Shown here in pieces: positions 22,563-35,327 of a DNA stretch of 64,000 nt. The position numbers were made by a program, and so were the translations under genes. The DNA is from Brachynemurus nebulosus. Its lineage: Eukaryota; Arthropoda; Insecta; Neuroptera; Myrmeleontidae. How positions within the stretch are numbered: position 1 is the stretch's first letter; every line of letters starts with the position of its first letter. The DNA lies in NCBI GenBank assembly GCA_035578155.1, contig JAPWDM010000009.1, forward strand, positions 4,438,001 to 4,502,000, given 5' to 3'. The notes beneath the pieces were generated by a model that was not told the origin of the DNA, ran no database searches, and saw only the letters and a program-made list of their open reading frames with translations.

Positions 22563-24971
22563 CATTTTTTTTTTTTGAAACGATTAAAAAAATCTTTGTT
22601 TTATTCATGAAGAATATGAAAATTTTTTAACTGTGATGCCTAATTTTTGATTCTGATTATAGGTATTTCTTGAAAATTTTTACGAAAACATGAAAAGAGT
22701 TTTATTCTTAAGGGCTTATTGTCAGTGTTTTCTTAAAGAACACCAATCTTCAAACACGATACAGGTAGATATTTACTATATATACCACTCTGAGCCATTT
22801 TTGAAAACGACTGCGAAAAAAAAATGTTGAGAAAAACGGTGAAAAGCTTAAAGAAAATATGTGATTGTCGTTACATATATAATATAAATACCTAGTCGTC
22901 GAAATGAAATGACATCACTACTAAATTCATGTGAAAATCTTCGCGCGAATCCACATATATTTTCCATCTTTCATATATAAATACATAACATAAATTTTCA
23001 CGTATAAGAATTTTCTCCAGTTTGTCTTCTCCGTCGTCTCCGTGAAGTGAAAATAAGAAAAATATATATAAGCGGTAATTTATTTAAGTCCACGACAGAA
23101 CACAAGAAAATTTTACTAGATAGGTACGATTTTAAGCGAAAGCTATCAGCTTAAGTAACCGAATATTTTATATCAACGCATTACCGACCCGAGCGACCCG
23201 ACGTGCTTGGTGTATGTACGACAAAAAAAAAATAGTATCCATAACAAACAAATATGAAACGAAAAAATAAATCTAAAGGTAAATTTTAAAGCATTAACCA
23301 TGTACAGTGGCCGAAGACAAAATTTAAACAATATCGCGTTTCAGTTAAAGCGTAAGACAACAAAAAAAATGTGGCCACTAGCGGTTCGAATCAAATCAGT
23401 ATTCTAAAGAATTCGATTAAGAAATTCAATGAAATAATGGTACCAAATTTTTTATTGTTACTGCTAAAAAATCGGAATTGTATTTGAAAACATAATTTAT
23501 GTTATAACACTTATTTTAAGATCGTTTTCATAATTTTAATTTTTATCAAATTTTGGAAATTAAATAAATCAAGTCTCAATACGTGATTAATTAAGCGGAG
23601 TTGTGGAGGGGAAGATCAGGCTGGGTTACGTGTGGACAGAGGGATTCAGAATGTAAAATACAACAGCACAAAATGTCTTCTGCTGATTTAACACTAAAAT
23701 ATTACTTTGCTACAAAGGCAATAGAGATGGGATGGGGTAGGGGTCAAGGTAAATGTGACTTTTGTGACTACCTGAAAGCCAGGAGAGGTTCGACAGAAGC
23801 CAGAAAGAAACTGAGTGGCCTATGGACGTTTCCAAATAATATCTTCAATTGTATTCTTGATACTTGAAAGGAAAACAAAGAAAACATTTTTATAGTTTCT
23901 CGTTCTATAAAAAAAATGTGACTGAATTCATGTGATGGCGTCACAAGAATGAACTCTTTACTTTTCTAGAGGACAAAGCACCTTTCTTAAATCTCTCCCA
24001 AAAAACATACGTGAGGAGTATTCATAAAAAACTCGTTTTACTATTTCCCTAGCCTCTACTGACCTCTATGGGAATACCTCTTCTAGTCCGGAGCATCAAC
24101 TCCGCTCTACTCTCGTCGGGCCTGCAAAACAAAGAGAATTTCTTTTGAAAATGCGATTTTTAGACACAATTCTTATTTTTTGACTATAGTTTTGAATTTT
24201 TAGTGTTATCATTTTGATTATCACTACTGTACGTATGGATTACGTACGAGCACATATAGATATAATATTTTTAAACGTATAATATAAATTTTCATCTTTT
24301 TTTTTTTTTGTTTGTCAAATTTATTTGTCGCTGTCAAAAAACTGTCATTACGAGCATCGCCTCGCTAAGTATGTTATATTATTATAAAATTTTTAAATAT
24401 TTTTTCCTCTTTAAACTCATTTAAAAATGATGATATATGCATTTATTAAATTTTCTGTTATGATTTCATTTTTTGATCTGCTCTGGTCGCCTATTTTAAA
24501 TGCCTCCACAATAATGTAAATTAATTTTGGGAGTCAGAAAAAAAAATTGGGAAAATTTTTTTAAAGGATGTTTCTTTATACTTTTAAATTGCGCTAAGTA
24601 ATTTTGCATTAAGTGGTAAGTTAAGTGCTCAATTTGTTTTAGTTATTTTTGGTTGACAAAAATCAAAGAAACTCATTCAAACAAATGAAATCAAACATAA
24701 ACATTATGTGCTGTCAAATAATTCCGAAAGCGTTATTAATTCGTCTCGTCACCCCGGAGTGTGTTTTACAATTTTTTAGGGTTTCGGAGAAAAATCTTAG
24801 AATGCTTATAATTTCGTCAAAACTGATTTTGGATTGATGAATATGAAATTTTGTACGAAGATACCATGTTATGGTTAGGAATCTCAAATTTTAATGCAAA
24901 AATAAATGGAAATTTCATAAAAATTTAATTTTTTTGGAAAAACCTCCTAGAAATCCCTTAAATTTTTATTT
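22563..24971. other. AT-rich DNA with no supported gene
   Basis: An ATG frame at 23673-23867 (64 codons, one CDFC motif, reasonable caaaATG context) is the least implausible coding candidate in the window. I see no domain, intron or polyadenylation signal to support it. Family H words lie at 24060-24125 (ctctactctcgtcgggcctg). Confidence 0.4.
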
Positions 24972-25555
<584 letters not shown>

Positions 25556-26149
25556 TTTTTGGTTCGTCAACATTCTAAATATTAAGTTAATTATACGGAG
25601 ATTTTTAAAAAAATTTTTAGCTGATAATTTAGGGGGGTGGCTAGGGTATTCGCCATATGAGGACTTGTGGAGCGACATGCTTCAATAAAAGGCTTCTGCA
25701 ATCGATATTTTTATGTATATTAAACACGTTAAGGTGGTAGTTAATAAAATGCCAAACCTGAAAATTATAGACAGTAGGTGCTTTTGGGGGTTCCTATACC
25801 GGAAGCGGAGCGATGGCTCCGCTGATAAAAGCAGCTACTGAACAGTTAAAAGAAGTTACTGAGCGATTAAAAGACGTTACTTAGCAGTTAAGGCAGTTAC
25901 TGAGCAACCCTGATTTAATGTATATCCAACACGCATTCTGCTAATTTTTTTATTATTTAAATAGACAGACATTCAAACTGTAAATCATGAGCAATAACAC
26001 CCTCGCACCCTCTGCCATCGCGTATCACCCCCAACCAACACCCTCTGCGACCCATTCCCTTGGAAATTTTTAGTCAAACTACAAGCAATATATTGTAATT
26101 TTCATGTTCAGTCTAGTAGTAGTTGATCATCGCAATTCTTATATTTTTT
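25556..26149. other. AT-rich DNA
   Basis: Holds the 21-bp repeat at 25831-25905 (next entry). Nothing else recognised. Confidence 0.45.
25831..25905 (+). repeat. 21-bp tandem repeat encoding heptads
   Basis: About 3.5 units of a cagttaaaagaagttactgag type. In one frame it reads ATEQLKE, VTERLKD, VT-stop-QLRQ, a seven-residue periodicity with an in-frame TAG. The frame opens just after a TAG upstream and runs about 37 codons. It may be a relic of a coiled-coil exon or simply a short tandem repeat. Confidence 0.5.
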
Positions 26150-26420
26150 AATTTATGTTTTTTTCTCTCTCATTCGCCGCCGTTTGAATTGCATTGCCTA
26201 CCGCCCCCCCCATCCCGCTCTTTTCGTACGCATCCCCTCGTCATCATTGGTGGTCGTTATGCCATCTCGCCATGTTCTCTTCTTGTTTTTCTTTTGTATT
26301 TTGTAAGTTGGCTAGCTAGCAGTCAGTAAGTAAGCGAGCGGTGAGTGAGTGTTGTAAGCGATGTCGTGTAATAATGATTATCGGTTTGTTTTTACACGGT
26401 GTTTTAACATTTTACCGACA
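26150..26420. promoter_or_regulatory. GC-richer island
   Basis: CpG-containing words (cgccgccgtt, cgtacgcatcccctcg, agcgagcggtgagtgagtg) cluster here in AT-rich surroundings. A pyrimidine-rich tract precedes a gtaagt-like word near 26300. An untranslated exon is possible but unproven. Confidence 0.2.
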
Positions 26421-26916
26421 ACGACTTTACACAACTTCGTTATAAGTATGTATTTGGCTGCACAAGTTATAATATGTATATGGTTTTTGTAAATAGGTGG
26501 TACATCAATGGACAAATCAATGTAAACAACTTGTTAATTTGACGGTGGAGTATATCAGACGAAAAAAAGAACTTATGTTAGACTGTCATTATAATCATAA
26601 TTTGTATCTAATTCTTACTTTTCGGAAATCAAAAGCGGCTGACGTCTTTATTTAGTGTCTTAAAAACGTATGTTTAGCGTCTAAGCAAATTTTAAGGACT
26701 ATAAAAATACATAAGAAACAATTAAGATACAGACTCTGAATTATTGATTTCTAAAACAGTTATTAATTGAGTTAGTTAAAATAACTATATAACTTAACTT
26801 CGGCATAAAATAAACGTATTTTTTATGCTATTCTGTTTCTTAGTTTAGAAAGTTGCTACTAATCTAAAAGAGAGTGGCACATTTTATTCGAATTTGATTA
26901 TTTACATATGCAGTGG
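26421..26916. other. Unremarkable AT-rich DNA
   Basis: No feature recognised. Confidence 0.45.
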
Positions 26917-26924
26917 TCTCATTC

Positions 26925-27318
26925 ATTTTTTGTAAGACCAAGACCAAGACTATGAGTATGGCTGCAAGACAAATATCAAGACTCAAGTGAACAAGACGAA
27001 AACAAAAGTAAGAAAAAAGCAAGGCTCTTGCTAAACTATTTAAATAGTTTGAAAGTATAATTAATACCGTAAAGAGGGAAAATTCTGATTTTAGAAGAAA
27101 AAAATTCGCTAATAAAAAAATGTAAGAGAGTGCAATATGTTTTAGCAATACCAAGACCAAAACCAAGATCAAGACTGCATTTTGCAAAACCAAGGCCAAG
27201 ACTAAGACTCAAACTGCCCTAGCAAAACCAAGACCAAGATTCTTAATGCAATAATAAGACCAAGACCAAGACCAAGACTGCCAAGTCTTGGTCTTGATCT
27301 TGCATTTGCTCGTCGCTA
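26925..27318 (-). mobile_element. hAT-like MITE family A, copy A2 (one end trimmed)
   Basis: Minus-orientation copy with the conserved core and CCAAGA arrays. The right end tttgctcgtcgcta is a slightly mutated terminal repeat. The left end begins directly at attttttgtaagacc, about 30 bp inside the normal end. Even so, a perfect 8-bp duplication tctcattc abuts both ends (26917-26924 and 27319-27326). Confidence 0.9.
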
Positions 27319-27326
27319 TCTCATTC

Positions 27327-28095
27327 GTTGTATAAAAATCCATGTAGTTCTCATTGCATAAGTTTTGAACTGTAAGAAACACATGCCGTGTTAAATTCTT
27401 AAATACTTTAGGAGGGATTTTAAGTCATTTTAAACTTTTTTTCTCCTTGCTTAATTAAATTTTGTGTTTGACTGCAAGTTAATAGATTCTAATGTTAGAA
27501 AATAATAAGATATCGATTTAATAATAAGATAAAATACGGATCTTTTAACCAGGGTGTACTGTTGCAGTTACAAATTTTCTTTCTGTTTGCATTAAGAGCA
27601 ATGTTGAGCAAATTTGGTTCCATTTTTATGACTGTTGGTGTACCGAGACAAGTTTTCCACCTAACTTACTTTATAATAGAATGAGTGGCGTAGTGTACTA
27701 TTTATAAAGATGAAAAATCCCGGAAAAAAAGTATGATGCATGCAGTGTGTAAAATTGAAAAAGATTAAAAAGCCGCTTAGTTAGGTGTTATTTAGTTAAG
27801 TGAAAAACCAACATAAAAATATATTGGAAAAAAGAAAAAAATTTTCAAAGAAAATAGTTTTTTATACTTTGGTAGAGTGGTAGTACCTACAACGTTTTTG
27901 GTTCAAAACCTTTTTATGGGTTACTTCAAATTAAAGATTCAGCATCATCATAATAGTATATTACTTAACGAGGACCGTAAGTGTCATTGTTGTGGCCTTG
28001 GATTCAGTTTGAGAATCCGAGATTGAAAACTGAGAATTTTTAAGTATCCATGGTCACAAACATAGGACTTACGGACCGAGTCGGAGCGACGCATA
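27327..28095. other. Unremarkable AT-rich DNA
   Basis: No feature recognised. Confidence 0.45.
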
Positions 28096-28395
28096 TATGA
28101 TTTTATGGCTTAGATCACTCGCAGTAGCAGCACGATTTTTGCGTTTGCTGAAACAGCACCTGCTGTACAGGCACGATACCCTATAATCATTTGATTGGTT
28201 TACTTTTATTATGTGTGATTCTATGGTTTAGGATGTTCGCTGTAACAGCACAATTTTTGCGTTCGCTGAAACAGCAGCTGCTGTACAGGCATGATACTCT
28301 ATAAATATTTGGTCGGTTTACATTTATTATGTATGATTTTATGGTTTAGGACGTTCGCTGTAACAGCACGATTTTTGCGTTTGCTGAAGCACGTT
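28096..28395 (+). repeat. 118-bp tandem repeat, 2.5 units
   Basis: Units start at 28096, 28214 and 28332 (tatgattttatgg, tgtgattctatgg, tatgattttatgg). Each carries gtagcagcacgattttt or gtaacagcac variants and gctgctgtacaggca-like words with the internal palindrome cagcagctgctg in the second unit. Confidence 0.85.
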
Positions 28396-29459
28396 CGCAA
28401 CAGACGGACAGACGAATAATAAGGCTTCCGAGATTTTTTCTTCGACACCCTAGAAAATAAATTTCATAACTTTCAGTATACTTTTTACCACCTCCTGCAG
28501 AAAAAAATGTATTTAATTTCCTACAACAATACTGAAAAAAAAACAGCCTTAATATCAACAAATAATTTACATAGCTAATTATACCGATTCTTCGTTTATA
28601 GGTTATTTATTATTATGACTGCATAAATGTATCCATTTAGCATATTATATACACTGGCGGCACGGACACTAATACACAGTCAGCACTGACTAACTAGCAT
28701 ATAAAACGCGAGTACAGTGCCGGATATCGTGGAATGAGTTGAGGTATGAAACTGTTAATTACTTTATCAATAATTAATATTTAAATAAGGGAGGAAAGAG
28801 CTTTCGCCATACCATGCGCGGGTGAGAGAATAAGCACTAGGTATATAGTGTGTGTAGATTATGTTATTTTCATTATATAGGAAATAATACACAACTATAA
28901 ATACGGGTATAATATTATAACAAGGGGTGGAGCGCGGTAAGGGTTAGAGGATAATATGAACAATATGAGTGGGGTGTATTCACATTCTTAATTAACGACT
29001 TTATATATGATTGTATAGTTTGTAAAAAAAAAAAAAATTGGACGAAAAATCTGAAGCAATGTTGCTCTTATAATTAGTTTGGTGACGCCAATGACAATGA
29101 TTATTATTAATAATGAATTTTTAATTGAAAACAATTAATCGGGATTAATTGAGCATAAAATATCAATTTTGTGGAAATGTTTTATTGCGCTCGAATTCTA
29201 GCGTGCCCTTCTTAATGTTTTTGAGTTTTTTTTGTTTTGAGTAAAATGCAAATCGCTCGATTTTCTCTCGCCATGCAATCTTCGTGACAATAAATTTACA
29301 ATCTAATTTAAAGGAAATTCGTACATAAATTTTCTTTTTTATCAGTTTTATTTTTTTTTTTTTTTTACTTTGCTCAAAGAACTATTTTCATCTGTAGATA
29401 TAACCGACCATCTTTCACATTTATGGAAATAATAATAGTAATGTAATAATAGCTTCTTG
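28396..29459. other. Unremarkable AT-rich DNA
   Basis: A tataaaa word at 28700 has no initiator at the usual spacing. No gene or repeat recognised. Confidence 0.4.
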
Positions 29460-29462
29460 TTA

Positions 29463-31152
29463 CACTTGCCGACAAAAATTTTGAATCTTGCACGGTTAAA
29501 AATCTTGGACTAATGTTTTAATCCAACCTTAACTTACTGGAAAAAATAAATATTAAAATACTAAAAGTAAATCCTGCCCTTATATTAAAATATTTCCAAT
29601 ATTTTTTGGTATTCAAATTCAATCTATTTATATTATTTCCCATAATTTAAACCATTTTTTATTAAAATATAATACAAAATTATTTAAATCAGAAGAACGA
29701 AACCAAAAAATTACTAAAAAGCAATACACGGTATCTACATTTTTTGGTTTTGGTCTTTTTTTCGGACTTAAATTTAAACCATTTGGATTGAATCAGTCAA
29801 ATCTCAAAACAGTCCAGGTTGCTGTTATATATAGTAGCTCGCTGTGGTGCTGTCCGTTGTCGACGACTCGGTGTTCTCAAGGTATCTTGGTTCGTTACTA
29901 TGTCCTCACTCCAACCTATTTAATTTATATATTGTTTTCTCTGTACTTTTTGGTTGGTTAGTTGCCTTAGTTGACGTAGTTAACATCAAGGAACGTTTCT
30001 CACATATCAAAATATAGATATATAAATGCGTCACCGCACTCACCAATAAACAAGTACACACACAATTCGTTGCTTCTTCCTTCAACTATTTTGTTTGTAT
30101 CGTAACTTCGGTCGGGCTTAAAACATTATAAAAATTCAAATTATTTTTTAACTTAGGTTTTTATACAAGGTACGTAATATTAATCATAAATATTGAAAGA
30201 TATGAAAAAATATTCTCATTTTTTTTTATCTATTGTTTAGGTACCTACGCAACTACTATGGTTGTATGCATCGTTTGGGGTAATACATAATTGATTTTGA
30301 TATTGGAATGATTATTGATAGATGAGCGGTATGGTAATGTAGATGACGTATCTTCGCCGTTTGGTTTCGAACTCAAGATCTACCAGACAAGAGCGAAGTG
30401 TTCTGATTTTTATTTATATCAAAATTCAAATATTTACCCGGACAACTTCGGCGATATAATGTAGCAGTCAGCGTAGAATTTAAGCACTTAATTATCAATC
30501 ATGTGGTAAGTCTTTGCAACTGACATTTAACTGACAATAATTCCAATTATTTTTCTCTTTATTTACAGGATTTATTCTACTATTATGAAAAATTATAGTT
30601 TAAGAAAAAGTAAAAAATCAGAAGAATCTACTGAAAACGTTCAGGAAGAAATAGGACCATGAACTAAGCCCGGAAGATCTAATTTTCTTTTTTAGAAATT
30701 CACGTTTATTTTGTTTATTGTGAAAAAAATCAATAAAAAGTTACTAATACAAAAATGCTACTGCGTTTCAATATAACCTTCATTACAATATTTAGTAATT
30801 AAAATATTAGACTTTAATACAAAAAATATTAAAATTTCAAACCAAAGAAACCTATCTTTTAATACAGATTTGGTTTAAAATATAATCCACCGTTACTTAT
30901 TTTTAATACCTGTTGAATTTAGAATCGTAATATTCATAGTATTAGTTTGCAATACAACTGGAATAAAATTTGGTTTGGTGACTCTAATCCAAGTTCAATT
31001 AATTTTTAATATCAGTTATATTACAATGAATTTTTTAATATAAACAACCGATTAGATTTTAATAAAATTTTGGTGTTGCCATATATGTAACCTCTGTAGA
31101 TTACTTATTAATCCTATATTTTTAACCGTTGGGACTTAAGTTTTGGTGAGTG
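29463..31152. mobile_element. CACTA-like non-autonomous element
   Basis: The left end cacttgccgacaaaa and right end, inverted, cactcaccaaaa are followed on both sides by an acggttaaaaat block. A 3-bp duplication TTA (29460-29462 and 31153-31155) borders them. CACT termini, 3-bp duplication and many subterminal tttaatac/gtattaaa words are features of EnSpm/CACTA elements. The ~1.7 kb interior encodes no transposase I can see, and its middle (29820-30500) looks like ordinary DNA or further insertions. Confidence 0.5.
30363..30400 (-). repeat. tRNA-like 3' half
   Basis: Minus-strand gagttcgaaacc matches a Pol III B box, preceded by a ggtagatctt word. No A box found. Resembles 13313-13352. Confidence 0.25.
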
Positions 31153-31440
31153 TTATGTAGAAAGTGCCATGATTTCTGGGTATCGGACCTGTTTAGTTGA
31201 AGAACTTATCCGGGGACATTCAAAATGTATATGATTATTTTTAAGAATAAAACTGAATGGTTGTCATTAAGGATCAAATTAATGGGCTTGTTTTGAATTT
31301 TATAATTACATAAGTTGTTCAGTTATTAGACAAACGTCTGCTTACCACGCCAAAAATATTAATTTTGGTCAGTCCAGAAGAGTTCTGAATAATATTCTTA
31401 TCCGAAGTGTTATCGTTCAAATTCTGTTTTTTAATAGTTG

Positions 31441-31844
31441 ACTTAGTGATGAGCAAAAAAATGGTCTTGCATTTTTTGCAAGACCAAGATCAAGACCAAG
31501 ATATGTATACCAAGAGCAAGACCAAGACTATGAGTATGGCTGCAAGCCCAATACCAAGACTCAAATGAGCAAGACTAAGACAATAGCAAGAAAAAAGCAA
31601 GACTCTTTCTAAATTATTTAAATAGTTTAAAAGTATAATTAATACCGTAAAGAGAGAAAATTCTGATTTTAGAAGGAAAAAATTCGCTAAAAAAAATGCA
31701 AGAAAGTGCAATATTCTTTAGCAATGCCAAGACCAAGACCAATACCAAGACTACATTTTGCAAGAACAAGACCAAGACCAAGACTGCCAAGTTTGGTCTT
31801 GGTCTTGCATTATCACTAATAGTGATATTATCACTAATATCACT
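31441..31844 (-). mobile_element. hAT-like MITE family A, copy A3
   Basis: Minus-orientation copy starting actTAGTGATGAGCAAA and ending in an expanded tatcacta series. The words aatagttg at 31433-31440 and 31845-31852 give a probable 8-bp target duplication. CCAAGA arrays and the shared core are present. Apparent 70-90 codon frames are artefacts of the arrays. Confidence 0.85.
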
Positions 31845-31940
31845 AATAGTTGTTACTAATATAAGAGAGATTGCCACATTTTACTCAGATATGATTGCAA
31901 ATACACCGATTCCATCCATTAAAAATCTTAAAATTCGATA

Positions 31941-32214
31941 GATTTCATGTGGTGCTGATTCTATTTGTGTTTTTATTGTCATCAAATTGAAAAAAAGTGT
32001 ACTTTTTGGACTCTCAAAAACATTTTCAAATAGCATTGTGTCCACCATATTGATTTCACATTGTAATTGAATATAGATATGATTTCATGTGGTGCTTATT
32101 CTATTTGTGTTTTTATTGTCATCAAATTGTAAAAAAGTGTACTTTTTGGACTCTCAAAAACATTTTCAAATAGCATTGTGTCCACCATATTGATTTCACA
32201 TTGTAATTGAATAT
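31941..32214 (+). repeat. Nearly identical 140-bp tandem duplication
   Basis: Units 31941-32080 and 32081-32214 both start gatttcatgtggtgct and differ at only about two positions over 134 compared bases. The high identity implies a recent duplication or an assembly artefact. Confidence 0.9.
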
Positions 32215-33722
32215 CAAATCTATGATTTGATTTTTACCTACGTTAGGAGGGGTTTCAAGCTTTTCTTAATTTATCTTCATCCTTATTTCAAATCTACGTT
32301 TAATAATAGTAAGATAAGAGACACTTTAATATAAGAATAGTTTGGCAGTAAGACAAAATATTGGTCGAATACTTCTTTTGTTAACTTTTCAATTGTGTTG
32401 GAACCAACATACCCCTGTCGCAACATCTTGCCTAACATAACGAATTTCCCTTCTGAGCAATCAAAAATGTATGAAGTAAAACTTAATCGGGACATACAAA
32501 AACCCATCTTAGGTAATAATCCCGTTCTCTTCGATATTGTAAAACAAAAATTAGGGAATTTTTGAACTGTTTGGAACAAATAGCAAAAAATCATGTTTTT
32601 GTTATCGAATTCCTGGTATCCAACGGTAGTAAATATCTTTTTGAGATTCTAAGTCATAGTCCCACGCTTCAGTCTCAGTGAGTGTACACTAACTGAACTT
32701 TTTTTCTAGAATTTCGTCTAAGTAGCGATAAATTTTTTGTTGTCAAGTATATCCCGCAGAAATAATAATTGGATCTCTATAGCCATTTCACTCTGATAAT
32801 CTATACTTATTATTACCAGTATGAGAAAAATGTTCCTGTATATCTACATATATATCTCTACGTATGTTATTCTTTTTTTACTAAGCACAAGCAATAAGTA
32901 AGAGCAACTTCTCGATACTCGTGAGCGATGCAGTTATGTACTGGCAAAACCACCAAATGCTTGTTTCCATTTTTTCTCACTTACTCAACATATAATGTTC
33001 GCGTTTATTAAGAAAGTGATAAAACTATAATTTTTCCATATAAACGTATAGGTTTTTCCAACTCTATATAATGTTTCAGTTATACTTACCAGCTCCAAGC
33101 TCCTAGGTAGCTCCTAGCTCTTCGAATACTGTATTGTATAACTCATTCGATATGGGTACTATATAGTGAATGAAGCAAGTAAGCCAGCCTCGCTACCTCC
33201 GTTCAACTAACTATATATAAACATGATATACGATAATAGGTTTTGTATAAAGACGATAGATGTATCTTGTGGGCCGCCGTGCCATGATGGGAGTGCGGGG
33301 AAATGGCACAGAGTGATGCAAGTGCAACAGAACACGTATATACTAGCAAGTGAAGAAAATTTTGTATTGGTAAAAACGTATGGAATGATTCGAAATTATT
33401 GAAACATTTTCGGAGCCGAAGGATTGTTAATGATCATCTGCCTCTCAAGTATTGAACGAATATTGTCGTCAATGGTTTTCGTCTGGACGTTGTTCTGGGA
33501 GTGATAAATAATCCCAAAAGGGAATTTTGTGGTTTTGGTAACAAAAATGGCAAAGTTTATACTCAAATTATGCTAATTAGACCAATGAGCTAATAAAAAA
33601 AATAATTGGTCAAAAATGCCCAAAAAATTGCAAATAAAATTAAGAGAATGAGTTTTGGTGGACAATTGGAAATGAGTTTTCGAAATCGTTCTTCTTCTTC
33701 TAGATTGTTAAAAAAAAACTCA
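32215..33722. other. AT-rich DNA with a family C fragment
   Basis: 32408-32452 matches the 3' end of family C inverted (cccctgtcgcaacatc, cataacgaatttccc). A 103-codon minus-strand frame at 32283-32594 overlaps it and has no recognised domain. Otherwise nothing seen. Confidence 0.45.
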
Positions 33723-33726
33723 TTAA

Positions 33727-34193
33727 GGGGAGGTTGACTTGAGAGCCCTTAAAAATTATGTATTTTTCTGGAATTTTTTTCTCAAGAACGGAAGTAAATA
33801 TCAATTTCAAATTTTGTACACGTATTTACTAAGTATGAAACCATACAAAAAAAAATTTTTCAAGGAAAAATATAAAAAATTGTCCATTTCATAGGTGGTA
33901 CAGTGTGACGATCCGAAAATCCGATGCCTTGTTGATTGACATCATAGCTTGTTGATTGACATGAACCACTGAAATCCAAAAACAAACTAGATTTATAAAA
34001 TATATGAAGAGGCGGATGATGAAAAATGGCGGATGTGTGAACTTTTGATTACGTTTTTTATTTTATTTTTCGCTCTTTAAAGTAAAATTAAAAAAATAAA
34101 AAAATATTGAAAGTGTATCGGACTTAGGTGCCGGAGAATTGAATTATCTTTAAAATAAAACGTCAAAGAAAAGGATCCAAAAGACGACACACC
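33727..34193. mobile_element. Possible TTAA element
   Basis: TTAA at 33723-33726 is followed by ggggaggttgac. TTAA at 34194-34197 is preceded by a sequence that inverts to ggtgtgtcgtc. The end similarity is weak, so this is a tentative member of the TTAA group. Confidence 0.3.
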
Positions 34194-34197
34194 TTAA

Positions 34198-35327
34198 TCC
34201 ACCTCTGACTAAGAAACACTAAGTCAACTCGATATTGTAATTTTGTTCAATTACTTTTGAATCAACAATACATTTTGTATGATTATATTATTCGAACAGC
34301 GAAGAAAATTCATTCGAGAACATCGAAGTCGTTCGTCTCCTTGTGCCCGCCTGTTCGGTTTAATTTCGACGATAACGTAGTTGGTAGTTTTTCGAAATCA
34401 GTACGTAAAGTAGTAAAAGTAATACAAAATTGCAATAATATGCAAAGTATATTGTGAAAATATGAAATTCTTATAATGGTACCTATTCGTACATGTATAA
34501 CCATAGAACCATAGCCGGTAAAAACTTAAGTAGCAATAATGGTGTTTAATATATATTAGATTACTTATAAATATACCCATTTATAAAGAACTACATACAT
34601 AGAGAGAAAAATTTTTAATAAAATTTGGCGCTGAAGTGTGTTTGAGGAAAATATTGTAAGAGTTTTATAGGTTTGGTGGTTCCTAAATTGATCATTCTGG
34701 AATAAATGGCGTTTCGATTTACGTAAATTACAATTATATTCTATTAATGATGTGTGTGGCGAGTAAGATAAGTGGGACAGAAGGGGGAAAACTTAACTTG
34801 TACATTTGGAGCTGTGAAGGCACCTTCAGAAAAGTATGACCTACTAGTCCAAATACTAGTGCCTTGGAATACCTGAACACTTGATTTTGTCCCCTGTCGA
34901 CAACTGCGGGCCCCCTGTTCTAGTCCGGACGCCTGGGCTACAACCCCCGCTACCTCTCCTCTGGTCGGGATTGATTTGTACCTTTAAATTTCTTTTAAAA
35001 TTTGAATCACAAAAATCAAGTACAGTTTTGACTGTAGTTGAAAAAACGACACTGTCTATTAAATTGCGTAAGATTCGACACTTATTATTTAAGAGTGATC
35101 AAGTGCGGGTAGACCACCGCTGTCGTGTGATGGAAAAAATATAAGTATTTAGCAATGTTTACTAGGCTACTGCGGCTAAGAATCAAATATGATGGAGTTT
35201 AAGTCGAATTTAACGTTTTTCTCTTTGAAACTTTTGGATTTACAAAATCTCGCATTGTTATTCTACTTATTTTATTGTTAGTTGGGTAATAACTACTCAA
35301 CTTTGATTAGAAGTGTACAATAAATTT
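34198..35327. other. AT-rich DNA with a family H fragment
   Basis: 34890-34965 (ctgcgggccccctgttctag, gctacaacccccgctacc) is an inverted fragment of the GC-rich repeat at 16125. Short frames on both strands have no support. Confidence 0.45.

Noticed and set aside
23673..23867. 64-codon ATG frame with a CDFC motif
   Set aside because: Composition is gene-like and the start context acceptable, but there is no domain, splice signal, polyadenylation signal or repeat of the pattern to support it. A homology search would decide.
28700..28706. tataaaa as a core promoter
   Set aside because: No initiator at about 30 bp downstream and no transcript evidence.
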